From NCBI RefSeq assembly GCF_009720865.1, contig NZ_WNLA01000024.1:1-64000 (forward strand): a DNA stretch of 64,000 nucleotides. Reading direction: 5' to 3'. The DNA is from Pseudoduganella ginsengisoli. GTDB lineage: Bacteria > Pseudomonadota > Gammaproteobacteria > Burkholderiales > Burkholderiaceae_D. Below, one piece after another: positions 32,402 through 42,038 of the stretch. Each line of letters begins with the position of its first letter. Position 1 is the stretch's first letter. The notes beneath the pieces are model-generated. The model was not told where the DNA came from and ran no database searches. It saw only the letters and a list, made by a program, of their open reading frames with translations. Made by a program: the position numbers and the translations under genes.

Positions 32402-34670
32402 ATTGCGTGCCATGCCCGGCCTGCGTCGTAAAGCTGATATCGCCGCCATGGCGCTCAACGATGGCTTTACAGATCGATAAGCCCAGGCCCGTGCCGCCCT
32501 TTTGACGCGTATCGGTGGAATCAGCCTGCGCGAATTTCTCGAAGATGCGGGCGTGGAATGCTTCCGGTATGCCCGGCCCCTGGTCCGCCACGCGTATCAC
32601 GGACCAGTCGCCATCCGCTTCATGGCAGCGTTCCACCCACACCGTGACCTGGCCGCCCGGCGGCGAAAACTTGACGGCATTCGACAACAGGTTGACCAGC
32701 ACCTGGATAATGCGGTCGTGGTCAGCCAGCGCCCACGCCAAGCCGGCATCGGCGCCATGTTCCAGCACCAGCGTCACGTGCGCCTGCGCGGCGCTGCCCT
32801 GCACGCCGTCAATGGCTTCCTGCACCAGCGGCAGCAAGGCGCGCGGCGCAAAGTCGAAGTCCATCTTGCCCGACTCCATTTTCTCGATGTCGAGTACGTC
32901 GTTGACCAGCCGCACCATCCGCTCACAGCTGGCATAGGCGATGTCGATCAGCTGGCGCGTATCGTCCGGCAAATCGCCGGCCATGCCGGAAGCCAGCATC
33001 GACAGCGACGCGCGGATCGACGTCATGGGCGTGCGCAATTCATGGGACACCGTGGAAATGAATTCATTTTTCATTTGCTCGACTTTCTTGCGTTCGGAAA
33101 TGTCGCGCAAGAAAACGCTGAAGAAGTATTGGTCTTGCGAGCCGGCCAGGCCGATCGTCACTTCGACCGGCACTTCGTCGCCGGCACGGTTCACGACGAT
33201 GCGCTCCAGGCGGCGGTTCAGCAGATCGGCGTCGCCCCGCTCATGGAAGCTGCGCATGGCTTTCGCATATTGTTCGCGGAAACGCGCCGGTATCAGCAGC
33301 GTGTCCACCGGCTGGCCCACGGCTTCGTCCCGCTTCCAGCCGAACAAGTGTTCTGCCGCGCGATTCCAGTCCGTAATGCGGCCCTGCAAATCCAGCCCGA
33401 TGAATGCATCTTGCGCACTGTCGATGATGGTTTGCACGCGCCGCTCTTCGGCCCGCACCCTGGCCAGCGCCCGCAGCAATTCCTGCGTGCGTTCGCCCAC
33501 CCGCTGCTCCAGCGAGCGGTTCAACTCATTCAATTCCTCGGTCTTGCCCAGCAAGTTGCCCACCAGGGCATTCAGGGCGCCTGCCAGCTGCGTCACTTCC
33601 GCATAGCCGCGCCGTCCCGCCTCTACCACCAGCGCTTCGCCGCGCTGGACCCGCCCGGCCGATGCCGCCAGTTCGCCCATTGGACGGGCCAGCAGCCGCG
33701 CCAGCAGCAGGCCCGCGACGGAAAACAGCGCCGCCAGCGCGGCGCCGGTCCACAGCACGCGGCGCTGGATCGCATGCACCGGGACGTAGGCGTCTTCCAG
33801 GCTTTCCCTTACGACGATGCTCCAGCCCAGGCCGGGATAAGCGTTATAGCCCCGCGTCTTGCTGTAGCCGACCAGGTAATGCTTACCATCAGGCCAGCGC
33901 TCTTCCATGTGGCCGGTGCGCCCCGCCTGCGCCGCCGTCACGCTGGCCAGCGCCAGCTTGCTTCCTTGCAGTCCGGCTGGGCCCAGCAATACCGTGCCAT
34001 CCATGCCGACGATCAGCGCTTCCTTGTTGCGCTGCCCAGGCGCCGCCCCGCTGGCGGTCTGCGAAAACTGCATCACGGATTGCTGCACTTCCTTCGCCCA
34101 TTGCCACGACAAGTGCGCGCCCACCACGCCGGCTGGTTTGCCGTCCGCGTCCACAAAAGGAAACGCGATATCGACAAAGCGCTTCGGTTCATTGCCGGCG
34201 CTGGGCAGCAGCTTGGCCAGCAACACGGCTTCATGCACGTCGCCCACGTAAATGCCCGCCAGCGCATTGCGGAACCAGGGCCGCTGCGAGACGTCGGCCC
34301 CTTCCAGCATGCCTTGCGTGGACAGCAGCACTTTGCCATCGAGCCCGGCCAAACCTATCCACGCATACCAATGGTAGGTGGCTTGCCGGTCATTGAGGAT
34401 GGCGCGCCGCTTGTCGAGCGGCCCGTGTTCCGTAATCAGCACCTGGTTGCGCGACATCAGCTGCACTTCGCGGTAGCGTTCCGCCATGCCCCGGTCCAGC
34501 TTATCAGCGGTCTGCAGCGCCAGTTCCGTCAAGCCCTGGCTAATGCCTGCCTTCAGTTCGTCCCCGGCCGCCGCGCCGATGGCTTCGGCCAGCGCCACCG
34601 TCAACACCACCGTCAGCCCGGAAAAAGCCAGGGTCAGGTAAGTCGCTATGCTGCGTTCGGGAAGGCGCAC
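32325..34670 (-). CDS. Cache-HAMP-PAS sensor histidine kinase
   Basis: 781 residues. Membrane segments at about 8-30 and 305-328 bracket a periplasmic double-Cache-like sensor (YAWIGLAGLDGKVLLST, VSQRPWFRNALAG). A HAMP segment (328-380), a coiled coil, a PAS domain (412-525, DAFIGLDLQGRITDWN), HisKA with phospho-acceptor H543 (STVSHELRTP) and a HATPase domain with N, G1 (DQGPGIP) and G2 (KGGTGLGLSI) boxes follow. It has no receiver, so it needs a partner. The single-domain receiver at 27678 is the obvious candidate. Its signal is probably a small extracellular ligand. Confidence 0.88.
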   Translation of the reverse strand: MRLPERSIATYLTLAFSGLTVVLTVALAEAIGAAAGDELKAGISQGLTELALQTADKLDRGMAERYREVQLMSRNQVLITEHGPLDKRRAILNDRQATYHWYAWIGLAGLDGKVLLSTQGMLEGADVSQRPWFRNALAGIYVGDVHEAVLLAKLLPSAGNEPKRFVDIAFPFVDADGKPAGVVGAHLSWQWAKEVQQSVMQFSQTASGAAPGQRNKEALIVGMDGTVLLGPAGLQGSKLALASVTAAQAGRTGHMEERWPDGKHYLVGYSKTRGYNAYPGLGWSIVVRESLEDAYVPVHAIQRRVLWTGAALAALFSVAGLLLARLLARPMGELAASAGRVQRGEALVVEAGRRGYAEVTQLAGALNALVGNLLGKTEELNELNRSLEQRVGERTQELLRALARVRAEERRVQTIIDSAQDAFIGLDLQGRITDWNRAAEHLFGWKRDEAVGQPVDTLLIPARFREQYAKAMRSFHERGDADLLNRRLERIVVNRAGDEVPVEVTIGLAGSQDQYFFSVFLRDISERKKVEQMKNEFISTVSHELRTPMTSIRASLSMLASGMAGDLPDDTRQLIDIAYASCERMVRLVNDVLDIEKMESGKMDFDFAPRALLPLVQEAIDGVQGSAAQAHVTLVLEHGADAGLAWALADHDRIIQVLVNLLSNAVKFSPPGGQVTVWVERCHEADGDWSVIRVADQGPGIPEAFHARIFEKFAQADSTDTRQKGGTGLGLSICKAIVERHGGDISFTTQAGHGTQFSVRLKAVGSAAAAPDLAQDPVPEL

Positions 34671-34947
34671 GGTAACGGTTCGTTCGCGTTATTGGACCCG
34701 CTGCACGCGGGGCGAACGGTTGGCGCCGTCGATATCGAGGCATACGGGGCCGGTGGCAGCCAGTAAACAGGCAGGCAGGATGCAGTTCAAGGCAAAACTC
34801 CTGATGAATAACAAATGTTGCAATGTTAATCCACTTTTCACTGTGCCAGCGCAGTACGTGATATCCGTGCTAACTGTACCCGCCGATTGTGTACAATGTG
34901 CCGTTCAGGCTTTACTTCCTTTCATCCCGCAACGCTAGACACACGCT
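34671..34947. promoter_or_regulatory. Intergenic region with tal promoter candidate
   Basis: 277 bases without a gene. TACAAT at 34892-34897 is a good -10 box about 50 bases before the tal ATG, but the -35 region (around 34869) is poor. No cluster-type HexR site is evident here. Confidence 0.4.
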
Positions 34948-35877
34948 ATGAACCAATTAGAACAGCTCAAGCAATACACCACCGTCGTTGCCGATACCGG
35001 CGATTTCCAGTCGATCAAGGCTTATACGCCGCGCGATGCCACGACCAACCCATCGCTGATCCTGAAAGCCGTGCAAAAGGATGAATACAAGCCACTGCTG
35101 GAAAAAGCCGTGCGCGACAACCCGAATGCCACGACGGGCGACATCATCGACCACCTGCTGATTGCTTTTGGCACGGAAATCCTGAAAGTCATCCCGGGCC
35201 GCGTCTCGACGGAAATCGATGCGCGCCTGTCGTTCGACACGGAAGCCAACGTCGCCAAAGGCCGCGAACTGATCGCCCTGTATGAAAAAGCCGGCATTCC
35301 CCGCGAGCGCGTGCTGATCAAGATCGCCTCCACGTGGGAAGGTATCCGCGCGGCGGAAATCCTGGAAAAAGAAGGCATCCACTGCAACCTGACCTTGCTG
35401 TTCTCGCTGGCGCAAGCCATCGCGTGCGCGGAGGCGGGCGTGCAGCTGATTTCGCCATTCGTCGGCCGTATCTATGACTGGTACAAGAAGAGCACCGGCA
35501 TCGATTACGTGGGCGCGGAAGATCCGGGCGTGCAATCCGTCAAGCGCATCTATAACTACTACCGCAAATTCGGCTACAAGACGGAAGTCATGGGCGCCAG
35601 CTTCCGCAACACCAGCCAGATCCTGGAACTGGCCGGCTGCGATTTGCTGACCATCAGCCCGGACTTGCTGCAAAAACTGGCCGATACTGACGCGCCGGTC
35701 GAGCGCAAACTGGGCCTGGATGCGTCGGGCGGCATCGTGCAACTGTCCGTCGATGAAAAGACGTTCCGCTTCATGCTCAATGAAGATGCAATGGCGACGG
35801 AAAAACTGGCGGAAGGTATCCGCGCATTCTGCGCCGACTCCGGCAAGCTGAAACAAATCATTTCGGCCATGCGTTAA
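34948..35877 (+). CDS. tal: Transaldolase
   Basis: Transfers dihydroxyacetone units between sedoheptulose-7-phosphate and glyceraldehyde-3-phosphate in the non-oxidative pentose phosphate pathway. The 309 residues match the TalB class. D17 (ADTGDF), the Schiff-base lysine K125 (VLIKIASTWEG), CNLTLLFS and the phosphate-binding SPFVGRI are present. It is a single-gene unit ended by a strong terminator. Confidence 0.96.
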   Translation: MNQLEQLKQYTTVVADTGDFQSIKAYTPRDATTNPSLILKAVQKDEYKPLLEKAVRDNPNATTGDIIDHLLIAFGTEILKVIPGRVSTEIDARLSFDTEANVAKGRELIALYEKAGIPRERVLIKIASTWEGIRAAEILEKEGIHCNLTLLFSLAQAIACAEAGVQLISPFVGRIYDWYKKSTGIDYVGAEDPGVQSVKRIYNYYRKFGYKTEVMGASFRNTSQILELAGCDLLTISPDLLQKLADTDAPVERKLGLDASGGIVQLSVDEKTFRFMLNEDAMATEKLAEGIRAFCADSGKLKQIISAMR

Positions 35878-35893
35878 TCGCCACGTCTCCGTG

Positions 35894-35932
35894 AAAAGCC
35901 CGGTACGGATCACTTCCGTACCGGGCTTTTTT
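35894..35932 (+). terminator. Intrinsic terminator of tal
   Basis: AAAAGCCCGGTACGGA and TCCGTACCGGGCTTTT form a perfect 16-bp stem with a 5-base loop, ending in T6. It lies 16 bases past the tal stop. Confidence 0.92.
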
Positions 35933-35942
35933 GTTGCTGCAT

Positions 35943-36000
35943 TGTATGTTGCAAGCCTGAAACGTATAACAAAACGTTACATACAACCCTGTTATACAAT
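35943..36000 (+). promoter_or_regulatory. Operator-like repeats ahead of the RND efflux operon
   Basis: Inverted TGTATGT (35943-35949) and ACATACA (35979-35985) flank a second inverted pair, AACGT-N8-ACGTT (35961-35978). A -10-like TACAAT sits at 35995-36000. TACATACA-type sites are typical for TetR-family efflux repressors (AcrR-like), but no tetR gene adjoins this operon. Confidence 0.4.
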
Positions 36001-36065
36001 GGCCAACACCGCTCTGGCCGCCAGCGCCACGGCGTACCGCATCCAACATCCACTCCGAGATATCC

Positions 36066-37298
36066 ATGAGATCAGTTCCACGCTGCCTCCCCATTGCTGT
36101 TCTGTCGCTGCTGGCTGCCTGCGGCCACAAAGACGAAAAGGCTGCAGCCGCCCCGCCCCCGCCCCCTAAAGTTGCTGTTTATACCGTCGCCCCTGCGGCC
36201 CTGACCTTGTCGGCCGAATTGCCGGGCCGCCTGGAAGCGTCGCGCATTGCGCAAGTACGCGCCCGTATTGCGGGCATCGTGCAGGCCCGCGCATATAGGG
36301 AAGGCAGCGACGTCAAGGCAGGCGACCTGCTGTTCCGTATCGACCCGGCCCAGTTCCAGGCGTCGTACGACAGCGCGCAAGCTGCAGTGGCCAAGGCCGA
36401 AGCCAACCTGGCGCAGGCGGAACTGAAAGTCAAACGATATAAACCATTGGTGGCGGCGCAGGCAGTCAGCAACCAGGAATACGATGATGCCGTGACAGCG
36501 CAAAAGCAGGCGGCGGCGGATTTGGCGACAGCGCGCGCAGCGCGCCAGACGGCCGGGCTGACGCTGGGCTATGCCACGGTGACGGCGCCGATTTCCGGCC
36601 GCGTGGGCCGCGCCCTCGTGACGGAAGGCGCACTGGTAGGCCAGGGTGAAGCGACGCCGATGGCTGTCGTGCAAACGCTGGACCCGATTTACGTGACCAT
36701 TACGCAATCGTCAACGGAGGTGCTGCGGCTGCGCAAGGCGCTCGCTGAGGGCAAGCTGAAATCCGCCGAAGGCAAGAACAATGCGGGCTCCGCGAAGGTC
36801 ACCTTGACGACGGAAGATGGCCAGCCTTATGCGAAGTCAGGCAAGCTGCTGTTCTCGGACGTCTCCGTCGATGAAAGCACGGGCGCCATTACGATGCGGG
36901 CGGAATTCCCTAACCCGGACCGCACGCTGTTGCCAGGCATGTATGTACGGGCAAGGCTGGAACAAGCCGTCAATGAATCGGGCATCGCCGTGCCACAGCA
37001 AGCGGTGGTGCGCGGTCCGGAAGGTGCGGCAGTGCTGGTGGTGGGCGCCGACAATAAAGTCACGTCCGTTCCCGTCAAAGCCGATGCGGCGCAAGATGGC
37101 AGCTGGATCATCAGTTCCGGCTTGAAGGGTGGCGAAAAGATCATTGTCGAAGGCTTCCAGAAAACCAAGCCTGGTGGCACGGTCACGCCGACGCCATGGC
37201 AAGGGCCGCCGGCCGGCAATGCACCGGGCCAGGTCAGCGCACCGGCGCCTGCCGCCACGCCGGGCGCCGCGCCCGCCTCTGCCGCCGCAGCCAAATAA
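36066..37298 (+). CDS. RND efflux periplasmic adaptor
   Basis: A 410-residue AcrA/MexA-type membrane-fusion protein. The signal peptide ends in the lipobox LAAC (Cys19), so it is a lipoprotein. A lipoyl domain (LPGRLEASRIAQVRARIAGIV ... VTAPISGRVGRALVTEGALV) flanks a coiled-coil hairpin, followed by beta-barrel and membrane-proximal domains and a Pro/Ala-rich tail. It is the first gene of a three-gene tripartite pump operon, 12 bases ahead of the pump gene. Confidence 0.92.
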   Translation: MRSVPRCLPIAVLSLLAACGHKDEKAAAAPPPPPKVAVYTVAPAALTLSAELPGRLEASRIAQVRARIAGIVQARAYREGSDVKAGDLLFRIDPAQFQASYDSAQAAVAKAEANLAQAELKVKRYKPLVAAQAVSNQEYDDAVTAQKQAAADLATARAARQTAGLTLGYATVTAPISGRVGRALVTEGALVGQGEATPMAVVQTLDPIYVTITQSSTEVLRLRKALAEGKLKSAEGKNNAGSAKVTLTTEDGQPYAKSGKLLFSDVSVDESTGAITMRAEFPNPDRTLLPGMYVRARLEQAVNESGIAVPQQAVVRGPEGAAVLVVGADNKVTSVPVKADAAQDGSWIISSGLKGGEKIIVEGFQKTKPGGTVTPTPWQGPPAGNAPGQVSAPAPAATPGAAPASAAAAK

Positions 37299-37310
37299 GC
37301 GGGAGACCAG

Positions 37311-40300
37311 ATGGCCAAGTTCTTTATCGACCGCCCCGTCTTCGCGTGGGTGATCGCGCTGTTCATCTTGCTGGGCGGGATGCTGGCGATCACAATGCTG
37401 CCGGTGGCGCAATATCCGACCATTGCACCACCATCGATCGTGATTTCCGCCACCTATCCTGGCGCGACTGCCCAGGTACTGGACGACGCCGTCACCAGCG
37501 TGATCGAGCAGGAAATGAATGGCGCGGACGGCTTGCAATACGTGGAATCGCAAAGCGAAGCCAATGGCAACGTCAGCATCACGGTGACGTTCCTGCCCGG
37601 CACCAATCCCGACCTGGCTGCCGTGGACGTGCAAAACCGCATCAAGCGTGTGGAATCGCGCTTGCCGCAAGCTGTGACGCAGCAGGGCGTGCAAGTCAAC
37701 AAGGCGCGCAGCAATATCCTGATGTTCGTTGGCGCGTCGTCGACCGATGGCACGATGGATACGGCAGCCATCGGCGATTACCTGGCACGCAACGTCGTCA
37801 ATGAAATCAAGCGCCTGCCGGGTGTAGGCCAGGCCCAGTTGTTCGGTACGGAACGCGCGATGCGGATCTGGATCGATCCGGACAAGCTGGTGGGCTACAA
37901 GCTCACGATGGCTGACGTAACGGCGGCGATCCGCGCGCAAAATGCGCAAGTGACGGCAGGTACGCTGGGCGACTTGCCCGCGCCCCGTTCGCAAACGTGG
38001 TCTGCGCCGGTCGTCGTGCAGGGCCAACTGACGTCGCCCGAAGAATTCGGCCGCATCGTGCTGCGCGGCGCAGGCAGCGGCGCCACCGTGCGGCTGGCCG
38101 ACGTGGCCCGCATTGAAATGGCGGCGGCAACGAACGCCATCAGTGCGCGCTTAAATGGCCAGCCGTTTGTCGCCATCGCCGTGCAGCAATCGCTGACGGG
38201 CAATGCGCTGGCCACGGCCAACCTGGTGCGCGCCAAGATGGATGAACTGGCGAAGTATTTCCCGCCCGGCCTGCAATACACGATCCCGTACGATACGTCG
38301 CTGTTCGTGAAAATCTCCATCGAGGAAGTGGTGAAAACCCTGCTGGAAGCCGTCGTGCTGGTGTTCCTCGTCATGTACCTGTTCCTGCAGAACTTCCGCT
38401 ACACGCTGATTCCCACCATCGTCGTACCGGTGGCGCTGCTGGGCACCTTTGCCGTCATGCAGCTGGCGGGCTTCTCCATCAACGTGCTGACCATGTTCGG
38501 CATGGTGCTGGCCATCGGTATCCTCGTCGATGACGCCATCGTCGTGGTGGAAAACGTCGAGCGCATCATGAGCGAAGAAGGCTTGTCGCCGCGCGCCGCC
38601 ACCCGCAAGGCCATGGGCCAGATCACCGGCGCCATTATCGGCATTACGCTGGTGCTGATTGCGGTATTCATCCCGATGGCGTTCTTTGGCGGCGCGGTGG
38701 GCGCGATTTACCGCCAGTTCTCGCTGTCGATGGTGTCGTCGATGGTGTTTTCCGCCCTGATGGCGCTGACGTTGACGCCGGCGCTGTGCGCCACGCTGTT
38801 GAAACCCATCCCGGCCGGCCACCATGAAAAACGCGGATTCTTTGGCTGGTTCAACCGCCGGTTTGCCGCCACCGCCACCGGCTACCAGGGCATGATCGCC
38901 CGCATCCTGACGCGCACGGGCCGCTACATGATCGTGTTTGCGCTGGTGTGCGGCGTGGTGGCGTGGCTGTACGTGCGCCTGCCGTCGTCGTTCCTGCCGA
39001 ATGAAGACCAGGGCTACATCATCGCCAACGTGCAATTGCCGGCCGGCGCATCGAAGAGCCGTACGGAAGAAGTGCTGGCCAAGGTGGAATCGTATCTGCG
39101 CCAGCAAAAAGCCGTGGCGCGCACGATTGCCGTGGCGGGCTTCAGCTTCTCCGGCAATGGCCAGAATGCCGGCCTGGTATTCGTGCCGCTGAAAGACTGG
39201 AATGAACGGGGACCGGAAGAGGCTGCGGACAAAGTCGCGGGGAACGCATTTAAAGGCTTGTCCGGCATTGCCGACGCCAGCATCTTTGCCCTGAGCCCGC
39301 CGCCGATCCGTGAGCTGGGCAATGCAACGGGCGTCACGTTGCGCCTGCAAGACCGCAGCAGCCAGGGCCACGCGGCGCTGGTGGCCGCGCGCAACCAGTT
39401 GCTGGGCCTCGCATCGAAAAGCCCGGTATTGAAAGGCATGCGTCCGGAAGGGCTGGAAGATGCGCCGCAACTGCAGCTCGATATCGACCGCGAAAAAGCG
39501 TATGCGCTGGGCGTGTCGTTTGCCGACATTAACAATGCGCTGTCGGTGGCGTTCGGTTCCAGCTACGTCAATGACTTCACGTCCAGCGGCCGCCAGCAGC
39601 GCGTCATTGCCCAGGCGGACGCACTGCGCCGCCTGCAGCCGGAAGATTTGCTGCGGCTGAACGTGAAAAGCGCATCCGGCGCCATGGTGCCGCTGGCATC
39701 GTTCGCGAAATCGGAATGGGTGACGGGCGCCATGCAGCTGGTGCGCTACAACGGCTACCCCGCCATCCGCCTCAGCGGCGACGCGGCGCCCGGTCGCAGC
39801 ACGGGCGAAGCCATGGCGGAAATCGAACGCCTGGCGCAGCAGTTGCCGCCGGGCTTCGGTATCGAATGGACCGGCCAGTCGCTGGAAGAAAAGACGTCCG
39901 GTTCACAGGCGCCTGCCCTGTTTGCGCTGTCGATGCTCGCCGCCTTCCTCGTGCTGGCCGCACTGTATGAAAGCGAATCGATTCCGATTGCCGTGCTGCT
40001 GGTCGTGCCGCTGGGTATTCTTGGCGCGCTGCTGGGTGCGACGATGCGCGGCTTGCCGAATGACGTGTACTTCAAGGTCGGCTTGATTGCGATTATCGGC
40101 TTGTCGGCCAAGAACGCGATTTTGATTATCGAGTTTGCCAAGGACTTGCAGGCACAGGGCAAGGGCCTGGTGGAAGCCACGCTGGAAGCCGTGCACCTGC
40201 GCTTCCGCCCCATCATCATGACGTCGCTGGCGTTTATCCTCGGCGTGCTGCCGCTGGTGATTGCCAGCGGTGCGGGTTCGGCCAGCCAGCGCGCCATTGG

Positions 40301-40457
40301 TACCGGCGTAATGGGCGGCATGATCACGGCGACCGTGCTGGCCGTGTTCCTCGTGCCGGTATTCTTTGTCGTGGTGCGCCGTATTTTCAAAGGCAGCGAG
40401 CGCCAGCGCCGTCTCGCCGCGCATGAACTGGATTTACCGGAGAACCCGGCCAAATGA
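37311..40457 (+). CDS. RND multidrug efflux pump (HAE1)
   Basis: A 1048-residue AcrB/MexB-type proton-driven exporter with GGGAGA ahead of the ATG. Twelve membrane helices and two large periplasmic loops are evident. The proton-relay residues D407 and D408 (AIGILVDDAIVVVEN) and the later lysine (GLSAKNAILIIEFAKD) are intact. The MAKFFIDRPVFAWVIAL start is classic for the family. Substrates cannot be predicted reliably. The last four bases overlap the outer-membrane gene. Confidence 0.94.
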   Translation: MAKFFIDRPVFAWVIALFILLGGMLAITMLPVAQYPTIAPPSIVISATYPGATAQVLDDAVTSVIEQEMNGADGLQYVESQSEANGNVSITVTFLPGTNPDLAAVDVQNRIKRVESRLPQAVTQQGVQVNKARSNILMFVGASSTDGTMDTAAIGDYLARNVVNEIKRLPGVGQAQLFGTERAMRIWIDPDKLVGYKLTMADVTAAIRAQNAQVTAGTLGDLPAPRSQTWSAPVVVQGQLTSPEEFGRIVLRGAGSGATVRLADVARIEMAAATNAISARLNGQPFVAIAVQQSLTGNALATANLVRAKMDELAKYFPPGLQYTIPYDTSLFVKISIEEVVKTLLEAVVLVFLVMYLFLQNFRYTLIPTIVVPVALLGTFAVMQLAGFSINVLTMFGMVLAIGILVDDAIVVVENVERIMSEEGLSPRAATRKAMGQITGAIIGITLVLIAVFIPMAFFGGAVGAIYRQFSLSMVSSMVFSALMALTLTPALCATLLKPIPAGHHEKRGFFGWFNRRFAATATGYQGMIARILTRTGRYMIVFALVCGVVAWLYVRLPSSFLPNEDQGYIIANVQLPAGASKSRTEEVLAKVESYLRQQKAVARTIAVAGFSFSGNGQNAGLVFVPLKDWNERGPEEAADKVAGNAFKGLSGIADASIFALSPPPIRELGNATGVTLRLQDRSSQGHAALVAARNQLLGLASKSPVLKGMRPEGLEDAPQLQLDIDREKAYALGVSFADINNALSVAFGSSYVNDFTSSGRQQRVIAQADALRRLQPEDLLRLNVKSASGAMVPLASFAKSEWVTGAMQLVRYNGYPAIRLSGDAAPGRSTGEAMAEIERLAQQLPPGFGIEWTGQSLEEKTSGSQAPALFALSMLAAFLVLAALYESESIPIAVLLVVPLGILGALLGATMRGLPNDVYFKVGLIAIIGLSAKNAILIIEFAKDLQAQGKGLVEATLEAVHLRFRPIIMTSLAFILGVLPLVIASGAGSASQRAIGTGVMGGMITATVLAVFLVPVFFVVVRRIFKGSERQRRLAAHELDLPENPAK

Positions 40458-41881
40458 AACTGAAACTGATTTCTGTATTCGTGGCGGCGGCCACATTGAA
40501 CATAATGGGCTGCTCGATGGCGCCACGCCATGAACGCCCTGCCGCACCGGTGGCCGATGCGTATCCTGCCATGCCTGCCGTCGCAGGGATGGCAGCGCCG
40601 TCCACGCCGCAAGGCAAAGCCGCCTATGACACGGGCTGGCGCGACTACTTCACGGACCCGCGCCTGCAGCAGCTGATTGCATCCGCGCTGGAACACAACC
40701 GCGACTTGCGCACGGCAGCGCTGCGCGTGGAAGAAGCGCGTGCGCTGTATGACGTGCAGTCGGCGGACCGTCTGCCGAACGTCAATGCCAATGTCAGCGA
40801 GTCGCGGGCGCGCACGCCTGCCGCGTTTTCCGCCACCGGCAAAGCGGCCGTGGGCCAGCGTGCGGATGCCGGCGTGGCGATTCCCGCGTTCGAGCTGGAT
40901 TTCTTTGGCCGTGTAAAAAGCTTGTCCGATGCGGCGCTGGCATCGTACCTGGCGACCGATGAAGCGCGTCTCGCCGCCCAGTTGACGGTGGTGGCGGAAA
41001 CCGCGAAAGCGTATTACACGGAACGGGCGCTGGCGGAACAAGCCGCGCTGGCTCAGCGCACTTATGATGCCCGCGCGAAGACGTATGGCTTGACGCAGCA
41101 GCGGGTGGAAGCCGGCGCGTCATCGCGGCTGGACTTGCGTTCCAATGAGACGCTGATGGAAACTGCGCGCGTGGCTGCCTTGACGCTGGCGCGCCAGCGC
41201 GCCCAGGCTGCCAATGCACTGGCGGTACTGGTGGGCGAGCCGGTGATGGGCAATGAGTCCGGCACGATGCTGTCTGACGCGGCCATCGATGCCATGAGCG
41301 CGCTGCCGGAAGGCTTGCCATCGGACTTGCTGGCGCGCCGCCCCGATATCCGCGCATCGGAACAGCGCCTGCAGGCTGCCAATGCCAACATCGGCGCGGC
41401 CCGCGCCGCGTTCTTCCCCCGTATCAGCCTGACGGCCGCGCTGGGCAGCGCCAGCCCGACATTTGGCGGTTTGTTTGACGGCGGCAGCGGCACGTGGTCG
41501 TTCACGCCGCAACTGGTGTTGCCAGTGTTCGCGGCTGGCCGCAACCAGGCGAATTTGTCGCTGGCGGAAACCCGCAAGCACATTGCCGTGGCCGACTATG
41601 AAAAAACCATCCAGACCGCGTTCCGCGAAGTGGCGGATGCGCTGGCGGCGCGCAGCTATCTGGGCGGACAGGTGACGGCGCAGCGGGCGATACAGGAAGC
41701 GCAAGCCGAGCGGCTGAAATTGCTGACCCTGCGCTTTGAAAACGGCGTGGCCAGTTCGCTCGACGTGCTCGATGCGCAGCGCGAGCTGTTCAGTGCGGAG
41801 CAATCGCTGGTACAGGCGCGCTTGCTGCGGGCGACCAGCGCGATTGATTTGTACAAGGCGCTGGGCGGGGGCATCAAGTAA
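40454..41881 (+). CDS. RND efflux outer-membrane factor
   Basis: A 475-residue OprM/NodT-type channel lipoprotein with lipobox MGCS (Cys20). It has two OEP repeats (LIASALEHNRDLRTAALRVEEARA and LARRPDIRASEQRLQAANANIGAAR). The start overlaps the pump stop (ATGA). It completes the tripartite pump and is distinct from the longer SPOR-fused homologue at 25497-27485. Confidence 0.92.
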   Translation: MKLKLISVFVAAATLNIMGCSMAPRHERPAAPVADAYPAMPAVAGMAAPSTPQGKAAYDTGWRDYFTDPRLQQLIASALEHNRDLRTAALRVEEARALYDVQSADRLPNVNANVSESRARTPAAFSATGKAAVGQRADAGVAIPAFELDFFGRVKSLSDAALASYLATDEARLAAQLTVVAETAKAYYTERALAEQAALAQRTYDARAKTYGLTQQRVEAGASSRLDLRSNETLMETARVAALTLARQRAQAANALAVLVGEPVMGNESGTMLSDAAIDAMSALPEGLPSDLLARRPDIRASEQRLQAANANIGAARAAFFPRISLTAALGSASPTFGGLFDGGSGTWSFTPQLVLPVFAAGRNQANLSLAETRKHIAVADYEKTIQTAFREVADALAARSYLGGQVTAQRAIQEAQAERLKLLTLRFENGVASSLDVLDAQRELFSAEQSLVQARLLRATSAIDLYKALGGGIK

Positions 41882-42038
41882 AACCGGGGCAGCGCCGGCT
41901 GGCGCCGCTTGCTGCGGGCCGCTTGCCGTTTTGCCAGCCCTGCCCTTGCTTTGCCAGTTTTACTAACGAGGGCTACCCACCACCCTGTGGGATGCCCCTC
42001 CCGGCTACAATACCGCTTTACCCAACCCTGCTAAAACC

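Noticed and set aside
32502..34766. A 754-codon plus-strand frame opposite the histidine kinase
   Set aside because: The minus strand encodes a complete Cache-HAMP-PAS-HisKA-HATPase protein; the plus frame is compositional shadow.
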